Position numbers and translations under genes: made by a program
Part shown: one piece after another, positions 26,357-36,800 of the stretch
Numbering within the stretch: position 1 is the stretch's first letter
Layout of the letters: every line of letters starts with the position of its first letter
Origin: Candidatus Hebobacterum abditum
Lineage (GTDB): Bacteria > Armatimonadota > Hebobacteria > Hebobacterales > Hebobacteraceae
Assembly (NCBI GenBank): GCA_029821875.1
Contig: JALGXW010000009.1
Span: 41,423-105,422, forward strand
DNA: 64,000 nt
Reading direction: 5' to 3'
The notes under the pieces: generated by a model
Database searches by the model: none
Told to the model about the DNA's origin: nothing
What the model saw: only the letters and a program-made list of their open reading frames with translations

Positions 26357-29095
26357 ATGCGCGTGAAGTGGGGTGTTGCGGGAGGTCTCGTTGTGCTGAC
26401 CGTCGGTGTGGTCGTGCTCGTGATGGGCGGCCCTGCGCCGATGCAGCAGGCAGAGGCGGCCATCGATCGCTCGACGCCGGGCAGTCTGAGCGTCATCGTG
26501 AAGCCTGGGGAGAAGCTGCGGTCATGTCCCTTGGAACACACAGACGTGGAGGGATGGATCGCGGGTGACGTGGCCCACGTTCGCGTCACTCAGCGATTCG
26601 CCAATCCCTACGACGATCCCATCGAGGCGGTCTACGCATTCCCTCTGCCCGAGAACTCGGCTGTCAACGACATGGAGATGCGAATCGGAGAGCGCACCAT
26701 CCGAGGTGTCATCAAGGAGCGAGATGAGGCCAAGGAGATCTACGAGGAGGCCAAGCGCGCGGGGAAGACGGCCAGCCTCCTGGAGCAGGAGCGCCCCAAC
26801 ATCTTCACTCAGTCGGTCGCCAACATCATGCCGGGAGAGCCGGTAGAGATCACGCTCTGGTATGTGCAGGATCTCCCCTATGACCGCGGTCGCTACGAGT
26901 TCACGTTCCCGATGGTTGTCGGGCCGCGCTACATTCCGGGGCACTCGCTGGAAGGCCCGCACACGGGGGGAGGATGGGCGCCCGATACGGACCGCGTCCC
27001 CGGCGCCTCCCGTATCACGCCGCCCGTGTTGCGCCCGGGCGAGCGGACCGGCCACGACATCTCGCTTACCCTTCATCTCGATCCAGGCGTCCCCGCCCAT
27101 GACGTGAGCAGCAAGTCGCATGACGTCGCTGTGGATTCTTACGGCGACGCCCCGATGATCGTCTCGTTGCCCTCCCACGAGATGATCCCGAACAAGGACT
27201 TCTCGCTCTCCTGGCGGGTGGCGGGAGAGCGCCCGGAGGTCGCGCTGCTGACCCATAGTGATGATCGGTCCGGTTACTTCACCCTCATTCTGCAGCCCAA
27301 GGCCGACTTCGAGCCGAGCGAGATCGCCCCCAAGGAGATGATCTTCTGCCTCGACACCTCTGGGTCGATGAGCGGGGTGCCAATCGAGAAGTCCAAGGAA
27401 GTCGTGAAGCTCTGCCTGCAGGAGATGGGGCCCCATGACACCTTCCAGGTCATCCGCTTCGCCGGAGACTCGTCCACCTTCGCGCCCGAACCCGTCCCGG
27501 CGTCGAGGCGCAACGTCGAGCGGGCGATCGACTTCATCGACGAGCTGCGGGGGAGCGGCGGTACCGAGATGCTCAAGGGCATCGAGGCCAGCCTCGGGAG
27601 TCCACCAGACCCAAAGCGGGTACGGATCGTGGCCTTCCTCACCGACGGCTACATCGGGAACGAGAGTGAGATCCTGGCCCGCATCCAACGGAAGCTCGGG
27701 GAAGCGCGCATCTTCTCGTTTGGCATAGGCTCCTCAGTGAACCGCTATCTGCTGCGCAAGATGGCGGAGATGGGACGCGGAGTGCCGCAGTTCGTGAGAC
27801 AAGACGAGGACCCGGACGCGGCCGTACGGAGCTTCGTGGATCGCATCTCCCGGCCTTACCTGACCGACGTCGAGATCGACTGGGGCGGCCTCGATGTCAG
27901 GGACACCTACCCACCGTACGTGCCCGACCTGTTCGCCGACCAGCCCGTAGTCCTCCATGGTCGCTACGAGCAGCCCGGCGCAGACGCTGTCGCCATCCGT
28001 GGCCGGGTGAGCGGGGAGCCGTGGGAGACGACACTGCAGGCGATCCTCCCGGCCGACCAGTCGGACAATGCGGCCCTCGGTGTGCTCTGGGCACGCGCCT
28101 GCATCGAAGACATGATGGACCAGATGCATGAGGGAGAGGACCCTGAGCTGGTGGCGGCCGTCACCGAACTGGCCATCGCCTACCGGCTCGCATCCCAGTA
28201 CACTTCGTTCGTGGCGGTGGAGGAGAAGGTCGTCAACCGCGGCGGGCAGCAGGTGACGGTTCAGGTGCCCGTGCCAATACCCGAAGGTGTGAGCTACAAG
28301 GGTGTGTTCGGGGACGCGGCGTTGCGGGAGGAGAGCGCATTGGCTATGGCTCCGCCCCCGGCGATGGCCGCGGGTCGAGCTGCGGCCGGAATGGCCGGAG
28401 GCAGGGCAGGCCTCACAAGAGTACGCGCGCCGGCCGCCAAACCGCGGTCGGTTGGAGGCGTCCCTATCGCCACCACGCCTCGCATGTGGGACCCAGACAT
28501 ATCTGGAGGAGTATGGATTGCGCTCGTCACGGGCGAGGCCAACGCAACCTCCGAGGAGACGCTCGGGCATCTGCTGACGGCAGCCAGGACGGCAATCGGC
28601 CTTCCGGTTGGGACTGCCGCGATCCTGACATATGAGCAGATCGAGCAATTGGAGACGACAGAGGACCTGCAAGTGTTGCTGTTGATCGGCTCCGAGAGCG
28701 TCACGCTGAGCGACAAAGCGAAGGAAGTGTTGGTGGCCTACGTTGAGTCGGGCGGGTTCGTGGTCATCGACAGTGGAAGCGATGACTTCCACGAGAGTAT
28801 CGTGCCCGTGTTCGCTCCGCTGACGCGAACCGGCCACCTCGCCACGCTCGGCACGGATCATGAGGTGTTCCGTGATGACTCCATGCCGTTCGTGTTGAGT
28901 CAAGGGTGTCCCGCCGGAGACGAGTCACAGCGTGCGCGGCCCGCCGAGGGCCTCGTCGTCGATGGCCGCCTGGCCGTCTTCGTCAGCAGGGCCAACCTTA
29001 CGGGCGCGTGGCGCGAACCGCCAGATGAATCGACCCGCAACGCGTACCGAATGGGTGTCAACCTCATTGCCTATGGACTGCAGACTGCCTCCTAG
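26357..29095 (+). CDS. VIT and VWA domain protein with C-terminal DUF4159-like region
   Basis: VIT: VAHVRVTQRFANPYDDPIEAVYAFPLPENSAVNDMEMRIGERTIRGVIKERDEAKEIYEEAKRAGKTASLLEQERPNIFTQSVANIMPGE. VWA: MIFCLDTSGSMSG. C-terminal LLIGSESVTLSDKAKEVLVAYVESGGFVVIDSGSDDF. Confidence 0.9.
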   Translation: MRVKWGVAGGLVVLTVGVVVLVMGGPAPMQQAEAAIDRSTPGSLSVIVKPGEKLRSCPLEHTDVEGWIAGDVAHVRVTQRFANPYDDPIEAVYAFPLPENSAVNDMEMRIGERTIRGVIKERDEAKEIYEEAKRAGKTASLLEQERPNIFTQSVANIMPGEPVEITLWYVQDLPYDRGRYEFTFPMVVGPRYIPGHSLEGPHTGGGWAPDTDRVPGASRITPPVLRPGERTGHDISLTLHLDPGVPAHDVSSKSHDVAVDSYGDAPMIVSLPSHEMIPNKDFSLSWRVAGERPEVALLTHSDDRSGYFTLILQPKADFEPSEIAPKEMIFCLDTSGSMSGVPIEKSKEVVKLCLQEMGPHDTFQVIRFAGDSSTFAPEPVPASRRNVERAIDFIDELRGSGGTEMLKGIEASLGSPPDPKRVRIVAFLTDGYIGNESEILARIQRKLGEARIFSFGIGSSVNRYLLRKMAEMGRGVPQFVRQDEDPDAAVRSFVDRISRPYLTDVEIDWGGLDVRDTYPPYVPDLFADQPVVLHGRYEQPGADAVAIRGRVSGEPWETTLQAILPADQSDNAALGVLWARACIEDMMDQMHEGEDPELVAAVTELAIAYRLASQYTSFVAVEEKVVNRGGQQVTVQVPVPIPEGVSYKGVFGDAALREESALAMAPPPAMAAGRAAAGMAGGRAGLTRVRAPAAKPRSVGGVPIATTPRMWDPDISGGVWIALVTGEANATSEETLGHLLTAARTAIGLPVGTAAILTYEQIEQLETTEDLQVLLLIGSESVTLSDKAKEVLVAYVESGGFVVIDSGSDDFHESIVPVFAPLTRTGHLATLGTDHEVFRDDSMPFVLSQGCPAGDESQRARPAEGLVVDGRLAVFVSRANLTGAWREPPDESTRNAYRMGVNLIAYGLQTAS

Positions 29096-29210
29096 GCAGC
29101 GTCGGACCCTAGCCCGTTCTGGTCGGGCAAGAAACGGGGCACTCTGAGACCTCGAGTGACAGTCCTAGTTGGCATGTCATGAGGCCCCGACGCGCGCGTG
29201 GCTCACACTC

Positions 29211-30221
29211 TCAGCTTTGCTGAGAGAACTCCTCCACAAGGACGACGAGGTTCTCGAGCGGGATATCCCGGCCCAGGCTGTGGGTCGGTGCGATGATGAA
29301 CCCGCCGCCAGCGCCCACCTCCCGCAGGAGACGCCTCACCTCCTGCCGCACCCGCTCGGCAGGCTCATCAGGCAGGAGGTGCTGCACGCTCACCCCACCG
29401 TGGAAGGCGATATCGCGTCCATACTCCCGCTTGATCTGGTAGATGTCCATAACATCTGGCTGCACCGGATTGAGGCAGGTCAGGCCGACCTCCACTAGGT
29501 CGGGGATGATCTCGGCGACATCTCCGTCGGAGTGGAGGAAGGTCGTCTTCCCGTGCGAGCGGGCCCTCTCGATCATCCGCGCAAAGCGCGGCTTCACGAA
29601 CTCCCGCCACAGGTGCGGCCCCGTGATCAGGCCGCGCTGTGCTCCCCAGTCATCCCCGAAGCGCACCATGTCGAACTCGAAGCGGCAGGCCTGGTCGATC
29701 AAGGCCAGATTTAGCTCGCAGATGCGGTCCAACAGCTCGTGCGCGAAGCCCGGCCTCTCCACCATGTCCATGAGGAAGTTCTCGATTCCCCGCAAACTCC
29801 AGGCCCGCTCATACAGGCTGAATCCGATCCCCCACGCCACGTATCGGTCGGCCTGCTGGGCCGCCTGCTCCGCGAAGGTGTCGAACAACCCGGGCACATG
29901 AGCCGGCGGGAACTGGTACCCGCTTAGGGTGGGCTCCTTCAGGATCGGCTCTCGCACCATCCCGATCTCGCCGGGCACCGACTCCTCCCACACCACCCCG
30001 AAGGCGTCGGTGTAGTGGCGCTCGTCGACGCGCTCACCGGTCTCCGGGTAGCCAATGCTGACGTGCCCCAGGTGTGGGACGAGGTCCCGGTCGAACTCCG
30101 CATCGCCGGTGAACTCCACCAGCCGCTCGCGCAGCTCTCCCCAGAAACCGAGATCGTAAGGGCAGATGTCGGTGTCCTCATGCGCAAGAGCGCGCGCAAC
30201 TCGGCCCCTCGGTGTCAGCAC
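29211..30221 (-). CDS. Uroporphyrinogen decarboxylase (URO-D) family protein
   Basis: MLTPRGRVARALAHEDTD; DDWGAQRGLITGPHLWREFVKPRFARMIERARSHGKTTFLHSDGDVAEIIPDLVEVGLTCLNPVQPDVMD; ENLVVLVEEF. Confidence 0.9.
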   Translation of the reverse strand: MLTPRGRVARALAHEDTDICPYDLGFWGELRERLVEFTGDAEFDRDLVPHLGHVSIGYPETGERVDERHYTDAFGVVWEESVPGEIGMVREPILKEPTLSGYQFPPAHVPGLFDTFAEQAAQQADRYVAWGIGFSLYERAWSLRGIENFLMDMVERPGFAHELLDRICELNLALIDQACRFEFDMVRFGDDWGAQRGLITGPHLWREFVKPRFARMIERARSHGKTTFLHSDGDVAEIIPDLVEVGLTCLNPVQPDVMDIYQIKREYGRDIAFHGGVSVQHLLPDEPAERVRQEVRRLLREVGAGGGFIIAPTHSLGRDIPLENLVVLVEEFSQQS

Positions 30222-30231
30222 ACTCGACCTC

Positions 30232-30972
30232 CTACCTCGGGCGCCCCCTGCCGGAGATGATCTGCTCCAGGGCCTCGAGTCGCTGGTCGATGTAGCGATG
30301 CCACTGCTCCCGGCTCAGGCGCGGGTCGCCCTCCGGGCTAACCTCGAATACCTGGTCTGGGTGGCCGGGCAGGAAGATGTCCGCCTCCACCGCCTTCATC
30401 CTCTCCGCGCTGGCACGGAATGCCTCCGCATCTCCCGCCCACCGGACCGCCTCGAAGATGAACGGCCCGCAGGAGTCGCCCATGAAGCACAGTCGGTCCT
30501 GTCCCAGCGTGGTCACATACATCCCGCATCCTAGCGTGTGGCCGGCCGCGGCTAAGAACTCGATCTCGGTCTCCCCGAATGTCACGGTTTCACCGGGGCA
30601 GAGCGCCCTTGCGACCTCTGTCTGCTCGGCCAGCCACGGCACATCTCCTGCTCCGATCATGGCCTTCGCACCAGAGAGGCGAACCACTTCGGCCGTATTG
30701 CCCGCATGATCGGCGTGGCCGTGGGTATGCAGGACGGCCACTATCGAGGCCGGATCGACCCCCGCTCGCGCGATCTGTGCGAGGAAGAAATCACGGACGC
30801 GCCTGTCACAGGTGTCGATGAGGACCGGCCCCTCATCTGTGTGCAGGAGATAGGCGCCGAGGCGATAGCTTCCGACATACCATAGGCCGGGAACGATCTC
30901 GGCCGCTTCGGCCTCGTCGCGGTCCTCCCGGCCGGGGTAGTCGTCATCGAACTTCCAGAACCTGAACTGCAT
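30232..30972 (-). CDS. Metallo-beta-lactamase fold hydrolase
   Basis: VAVLHTHGHADHAGNTAEVV (HxHxDH), AAGHTLGCGMYV, CFMGDSCGPF, FLPGHPDQVFEV. Confidence 0.92.
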   Translation of the reverse strand: MQFRFWKFDDDYPGREDRDEAEAAEIVPGLWYVGSYRLGAYLLHTDEGPVLIDTCDRRVRDFFLAQIARAGVDPASIVAVLHTHGHADHAGNTAEVVRLSGAKAMIGAGDVPWLAEQTEVARALCPGETVTFGETEIEFLAAAGHTLGCGMYVTTLGQDRLCFMGDSCGPFIFEAVRWAGDAEAFRASAERMKAVEADIFLPGHPDQVFEVSPEGDPRLSREQWHRYIDQRLEALEQIISGRGRPR

Positions 30973-31010
30973 GGGGGCCTCCTTCGCGGACGCGTCGCGC
31001 CCGCGGGCGC

Positions 31011-31260
31011 TCAGGCGAACTCAAGGGACGAGTTCGCACGGCGGGAGCTCGCCTCCTGCCCAATTCGACGCGGCCGAGCCGCATATCCCCCTGATGCCTG
31101 TCGGCCCTGCAGCCATCCGGTCTCCGCCGCGAGGAGGCCGACGTAGCGAACGTAGTCCGGCCAAGTGACATCGGCCGGCACGCCGTGGTCGCAGCCGGGG
31201 ATGCAGCCGCCGTCGCGGCGAGCCATGATCGCAGTGCTCTGACCCCGGTTGCCAGGCGGC
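31011..31260 (-). pseudogene. Remnant of the C-terminus of a UroD-family protein
   Basis: In ORF 31011-31418: IMARRDGGCIPGCDHGVPADVTWPDYVRYVGLLAAETGWL resembles the GGYIPxxDHxVPPDV-type C-terminal motif of UroD-family proteins; the rest of the domain is missing upstream. Confidence 0.5.
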
Positions 31261-31544
31261 CGATCGGCGCGAGCACACGGTCTGGCATCGGATGCTCTCG
31301 CATCGGCCCTCTCGGCCACCGGCGCCCCCTTGCACCCGAGGGCCGGGATGTTGCCGCGGGAAACAGTGCCGATTTGCACAAGGATGTCCTGGCAAGGGGA
31401 TAGAATGCCAATACTCATGGGGCGCGACGTAGGAGGTGAGGGCGTTGTGAGCCGATCATGGCGACGCTCGGCTTGCTCGTCCCGGGGGCCGCTGAGCTGG
31501 CCTGGTCGCCAGCACTGCCGATGGCAGCGCTCCCGCGCGCGTAG

Positions 31545-31720
31545 GCCAACCAGTTCTCTCCCAACGTCGCGCAGACGAGGAGCTACGCGCGGAGCGCTCG
31601 GGCAATCGCCCGACGGAAGTGCGCGAGTATACGATCATCCTGGTGGCCATAGATACGGCCGGCAATCTCTCCGCGCCGTACGATCTCGTTGTCGCCGTGG
31701 ATCAGGACCAGGGGGAGTAA
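31545..31720 (+). pseudogene. Fragment of a secreted/fibronectin-like protein C-terminus
   Basis: [57 protein letters not shown] read in one frame; no usable start upstream. Confidence 0.35.
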
Positions 31721-31833
31721 AGGCGCGGGGATCGACAGCGCAAGACTGTCGCAGACAGCCGTGCTGACAGACATAAGCGGGCAGGAGCGCGGCCGAGGGA
31801 CAGAGTTGATTCGGCAGCCTCTGCCGCGCGCGC

Positions 31834-33834
31834 GTGTCGATGCATAGGACGGGGATGGCCTCACTTCGTCAGCGGGTAATTAGCCGGCGTTTCTGGCGCG
31901 CGGTCCTGGGCCGAGTGGCGATGGTCCTACTGGTCCTGTCTGCCGTGGTCCTGCTTGCCCCCTCGCTTAGCTTCATCGAGTTGCGTGCACTCGATGTGTT
32001 GTACGCTCTGAGGTCAGAACGCGAGCCCGATCCACGCATCGAGCTCATTGACAGCGGCGGCGATCCGAGTGTGTACGACGGCCTGCGGGACCCGCGCGAG
32101 CCGCCCGGGAGCGGGTGTGAGACCCCGAGACTGGCCTATGCTGAGGCAGTGCGCCGTCTGAGCCGATGGGGCGCGAAGGTGATCGTGTTTGATCTGATGT
32201 TCCGCCGGAGTTGCGAGTACGAGGATGAGCAGCTGGCCGAGGCCTTCCGGGAGGCGGGCAACGTCATCGTGGCGGCCACCACCAAGACCAAGCCGGGGGC
32301 GGTCGGGCTGGAAGACCCAGTGACGCCCCTCCACGAGGCGGCGGCAGTTGGTTCTCCGGTAGCGTATCAGGCCCACGAGACTGTACGTTCCGTACCGCTG
32401 TTGGTGCGAGACCGCGACAGCGGCCGGGAATACCGGGCCCTGTGTCTGGAGGCGTTCCAGCGCTTCAAGGGTGCGGGCCGCGCGCAGGCGAAGCTCAGGG
32501 GACGCCGGTGGCTCGTGATGGGCGACCAGAGAGTACCGGTGCTGCCCGGCGAGCAGATCAGCTTGCTGAGTCCCGGCGGCGCGGGCAAGCCCGACGACTC
32601 GAGCGAGAGCGGCGGGGCGGCCTTCGAAGTTGTACGGGGCGACAACGTGGAGGAGATCCCCGGACTCGTGACCTGGAACACCATGTTGCTCAACTGGGTC
32701 GGACCCGAGGGGACGATCCGGCCGCACCATCTGAGCGACTTGCTGGCCATGGACGATGACGTGCGGGGCCGCGAGATGTTCGACGGCAAGGCTGTGATCA
32801 TCGGTCAGATGGACTGGGATGCGCACTGGACGGCGGTCGGAGCCATGCCCGGCCCGGAGGTCCAGGCGAACGCCCTTCACACGCTGATGTCCGGGGACTT
32901 CATACGCCCCATCTCTCCCTGGGCCATGATCGGAGTGCTGCTGGCCTTCAGCCTCGGGACGTCGTTGGCTGTTCGGCGCTTCCGGGGCATGCGCGCCATC
33001 GGCGCCGTGGTCCTCCTCGTGGGCGCGGCGGTTGTGTTGGCCCGTCATCTGCTGGTAGAACGAGGCGTCTGGATGTACCTCTTCTACTGCGAGCTGGGCA
33101 TTGGCCTGACGTGGGGGATGACGGTCGTTGCCGAAAGCGATAAGGTGACGAACCTGTTGACACGGTTTGTCCCGTCCTTCATTGGAAAGCCGGAGGCGCC
33201 AGGGGTGGGGGAGGTCCGCACAATGGACGCCTCGATCCTGTTCTCCGACATCCGTGGCTATACGGGCATCGCCGAGCAGTTATCCGCTGCGGATACGCTG
33301 ACCATGCTCAATACGTACCAGTCCGCCGTCGAAGACGTCATCACCAGGTACGGGGGGACCATCGTGAAGACGCCCGGGGACGCGATCCTCGCCGTCTTCT
33401 GGAAGGACGTGGGAGATCTCAGCCACGCGACTTGCGCCCTCCGGTCGGGTGAAGAGATACTCCGTGATCTGCCCGCCATGGGGCGAGCTTGGGAGGCCGT
33501 CGGGGTGAGCCTCAAGATCGGTATTGGGATTGATGCCGGACAGGTGGCCATGGCATTGGTGGGCAAGCGTCATCTCGAGCCGACGGTCATCGGCGACGCT
33601 GTCAACGTGGCCCAGCGGCTGGAGACCCTCACAAAGACTCTGGGGTGCCCGCTCGTGTTCAGCGAGAACGTGCGCGAACGCCTCCGTGAAGACGTAGAGA
33701 CGGTATGCCTAGATGAGCTGACGGTCAGAGGACGGAAGACGCCGCTCCGAGTCTACGGGGTGGCTGGTCCGGACGGCCTCTGGCACGGTCTCGAGAAGAG
33801 TGTTGATCTTGCCGGGAAGGAGAAGACGGAATGA
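31834..33834 (+). CDS. CHASE2 domain adenylate/guanylate cyclase (class III)
   Basis: CHASE2-like extracytoplasmic region (LDVLYALRSEREPDPRIELIDSGG...LSRWGAKVIVFDLMFRR); cyclase DASILFSDIRGYTGIAEQLS, GGTIVKTPGDAILAVFW, EPTVIGDAVNVAQRLETLTK. Confidence 0.92.
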   Translation: MSMHRTGMASLRQRVISRRFWRAVLGRVAMVLLVLSAVVLLAPSLSFIELRALDVLYALRSEREPDPRIELIDSGGDPSVYDGLRDPREPPGSGCETPRLAYAEAVRRLSRWGAKVIVFDLMFRRSCEYEDEQLAEAFREAGNVIVAATTKTKPGAVGLEDPVTPLHEAAAVGSPVAYQAHETVRSVPLLVRDRDSGREYRALCLEAFQRFKGAGRAQAKLRGRRWLVMGDQRVPVLPGEQISLLSPGGAGKPDDSSESGGAAFEVVRGDNVEEIPGLVTWNTMLLNWVGPEGTIRPHHLSDLLAMDDDVRGREMFDGKAVIIGQMDWDAHWTAVGAMPGPEVQANALHTLMSGDFIRPISPWAMIGVLLAFSLGTSLAVRRFRGMRAIGAVVLLVGAAVVLARHLLVERGVWMYLFYCELGIGLTWGMTVVAESDKVTNLLTRFVPSFIGKPEAPGVGEVRTMDASILFSDIRGYTGIAEQLSAADTLTMLNTYQSAVEDVITRYGGTIVKTPGDAILAVFWKDVGDLSHATCALRSGEEILRDLPAMGRAWEAVGVSLKIGIGIDAGQVAMALVGKRHLEPTVIGDAVNVAQRLETLTKTLGCPLVFSENVRERLREDVETVCLDELTVRGRKTPLRVYGVAGPDGLWHGLEKSVDLAGKEKTE

Positions 33835-36800
33835 GGACTCGACTGCTATTTCGCGCGAGCCCGACTCGTTGGTGCCTGCTCTGGATGGGCTTGGGCTTTC
33901 TCTCCCTCTGCCTGCTGAGCGGCACGGCGCACGCGCGAAAAGCGCGAAAACCGACCTTCACGCTGCAATCCGCTCGCGGCCGGGTCGAGATTCAGACCGG
34001 CGGCAAGGGAGCTTGGCGGGCGATCGGCCGGGGCGTTCGAGAAGCTTCGCCCGGAGACCACATACGCACCGGCTCCAATGGCTCTCTCCACATCGTGACG
34101 AACGATGGGGCACGGATCGCCCTCGGGCCCGAGACCGAGGTCGTTCTTCGAGAGCCGGACCGACCTCGTGGCTGGCGAGTCACTCTCGGGCGCGTATGGG
34201 CCTCCATTACAGGCCGTCAGCGTCTCGAGGTGCGCGCGCCGGGTGCTATCGCGGCCGCGGAGGGGACGACCTTCCAGCTGGAGGTCAGCGAAGACGGCAC
34301 GACGGTGTTGACGGTGGCCGAAGGTACGGTCCAGTTCTTCAATGAGTTGGGCAGCGTGACGGTGCTCGGCTCGCAGCAGAGCACAGCACGGGTCGGTGAG
34401 GCCCCCACGCGCCCTATCGTCGTTGATCCCTCAAGCTTGACCGCATGGGAGGCCAATCTACAGACTCTCATCATCGCCCTGGAGTGCCCCCTGGTGAGCA
34501 CGGACCCAGCGCGGCTGGAGCAGGAGCTTTCCCAAAGACAACAGGCAGTGAAGGACCGTCCGGAGGAGGCCGCGGCCCGCGCCGCCCTGGCGGAGGTGCT
34601 GCTCGACCTGTACCGCACAGATGAAGCCGTGGCCGAGGCCCAGCGGGCGGTGGAGCTCACCCCCGATCAGACCGCCCTCCGCGGCGTGCTCGGATACGCC
34701 TTGCTGCAGGCCGGCCGTCCCGGCGAGGCGGGCGAGCAGTTCTCACTGGCGTCCAAAGCCGAGCCGGATGAGGCACGATGGCAGGTTGGCTTGGCGCTCG
34801 TGGCTCTGGGCCAACGTGATGCCGAACCGGCCGTCGAGCTCCTCCGCCGCGCCGGGGAGTTGGTCCCGGGCGACGCATCGCCCCGGGCGTGCCTTGCCGC
34901 CGCTTACCTGCGTGCCGGCGACCTGGAGAGGGCCGCGGCCTCCGCCTCGGAGGCTGTCAGCCTTGACCCCGAGTCCTCTCTTGCCAACACATACCTCGCC
35001 TATGTCCATCTCGCCCAGGGGAAGACCGACGAAGCTGTCACCAGTGCCAGCAGGGCCGTGAGCGAGGCCCCTCGGTCCGCGCTGGCGCGCGAGGCCCTTG
35101 GCACTGCTCTTATGTTCGCCGGGCAGTTCCCCGATGCGGGGCAAGAGCTTGACCAAGCGCTCGAGCTCAACCCGGCCTCGGCCAGCGCCCATCTGGCACG
35201 AGCGAAACTCCTGGCTGCCGAGGGCGAACTCGAGGTCGCCCTCCAGGAGGCTCAGGTGGCCGTCGCCCTCGACCCGCAGAGCGCGCCGGCTCGCAGCACG
35301 CTGGGACTGCTGTTCCTGCTGAACAAGGACTCGCAACGTGCAGGCCGTCAGTTCGAGCAGGCTCTGGCCGTGGATCCAAGCTTGTCTGAGGCCCGTACCG
35401 GCTGGGGCGCGGTCCTCTTCAGGCGCGGTCGCTTCCGCGAGGCCATGGAACAGCAGAAACTCGCCGTGTCTCTGGACACCGACTCCGCCTCCGCTCAGAA
35501 CAACCTGGGAGGCGTGTATGCGTCATTGGGGCGGATGGACGACGCGATCGACCACTTGGAGCGCGCCATCCAGCTGCAGCCCGGTTGGGGCCTGCCCTAT
35601 GCGAACCTCGCCGTCGTCCACCTGGAGGAGAATCGCTTCCGGGAGGCCCTCGACGCGGGCGAGCGGGCCCTCGCGCTTGGAGAGCGCTCTCCCTTCGTGC
35701 ATACAGTGCTGGCGCGAATCTACATGAGCCAGGGTCGTGCCGGCCGCGCGTTCGCTGAGTTGCGGCAGGCCGTGGCGCTGGATAAGCTGTACCCGCAGGC
35801 GCACTATCAGTTGGCGCAGCTTTACCTCGGTCAGGATAGGTCCCGGGACGCGGTACGGGAGATTGTGGGCTCGGTGATCGCCGATCCTTCCGCCATGCTG
35901 GAGACGAGGCTCTATGCCCGGACCGAGAACACCCTCGCTCTCGGAAGCTATGACCGGTTCCATGATGACGGACACCACAGTGGCCAGGCGAGCGACGGTG
36001 AGCTCAGCTACTTCGGGAGCTGGCTACTGGACGATAATGACGGTTGGCGGGAGGTGAACCAAGACGCGAGGGAGGTGTTCTTCGAGGGGATCGCCGGACA
36101 TCAGTCCCAGCCCGGTCGACAATTCGTCTTCTTCGGCACATTCTTCGACCGCGAGAGCGGCCTGCCCGGGCCGGAGACGGGCGCCTCCCTGGGAGATCCG
36201 GACGACCGGCGAGATTTCTCTGGCTACCAGACCCTCGTTGCCTATCGCGAACAGCTGTCTCCCGCGGTCAAGGGCACTTTCAAGTACTCGTACACTGAGA
36301 GCGACTTTCGTTCCCTGAACCCTGGCAGCATGACCGGAGCGGACACCAACCCGTTCCGCGACCTCAGGAATGAGAGCTCCCGGCACTCGCCGGAGATCCG
36401 TCTGGACGCAGTCGTCAATGGACATTCCTCCCTGAGTGCCGGTTACGCCCGTCTCTCGGACGAGACCAAGTCTTACGGGGTCGCGTCCGTCTTCGACCCC
36501 GGCACGGGTGAGATCATCCCTGCTCCCTTCGGCGTGAAGACCGACTATACGACTGACACGATGTGGCTGGAGGCAGGGACCGACTTCAGTGACCGCTTTC
36601 ACTTGACGCTTGGCGGGTACTGGGGACGGGAGGGAGACGCCTCCCGCGTGGGCTCGCCCAAGGTCGTGGCCCTCTATCGCCCCGATCGCTCCACCTGGTG
36701 GTCGTTTGTGATGAACCCGATCTTCCGGAGCGACGCCTCGGAGTTGGCTCCTGTCGAGGCCCTGGCCGATCCGAAGGGATTGAGCTACCTCAACTTCGGG

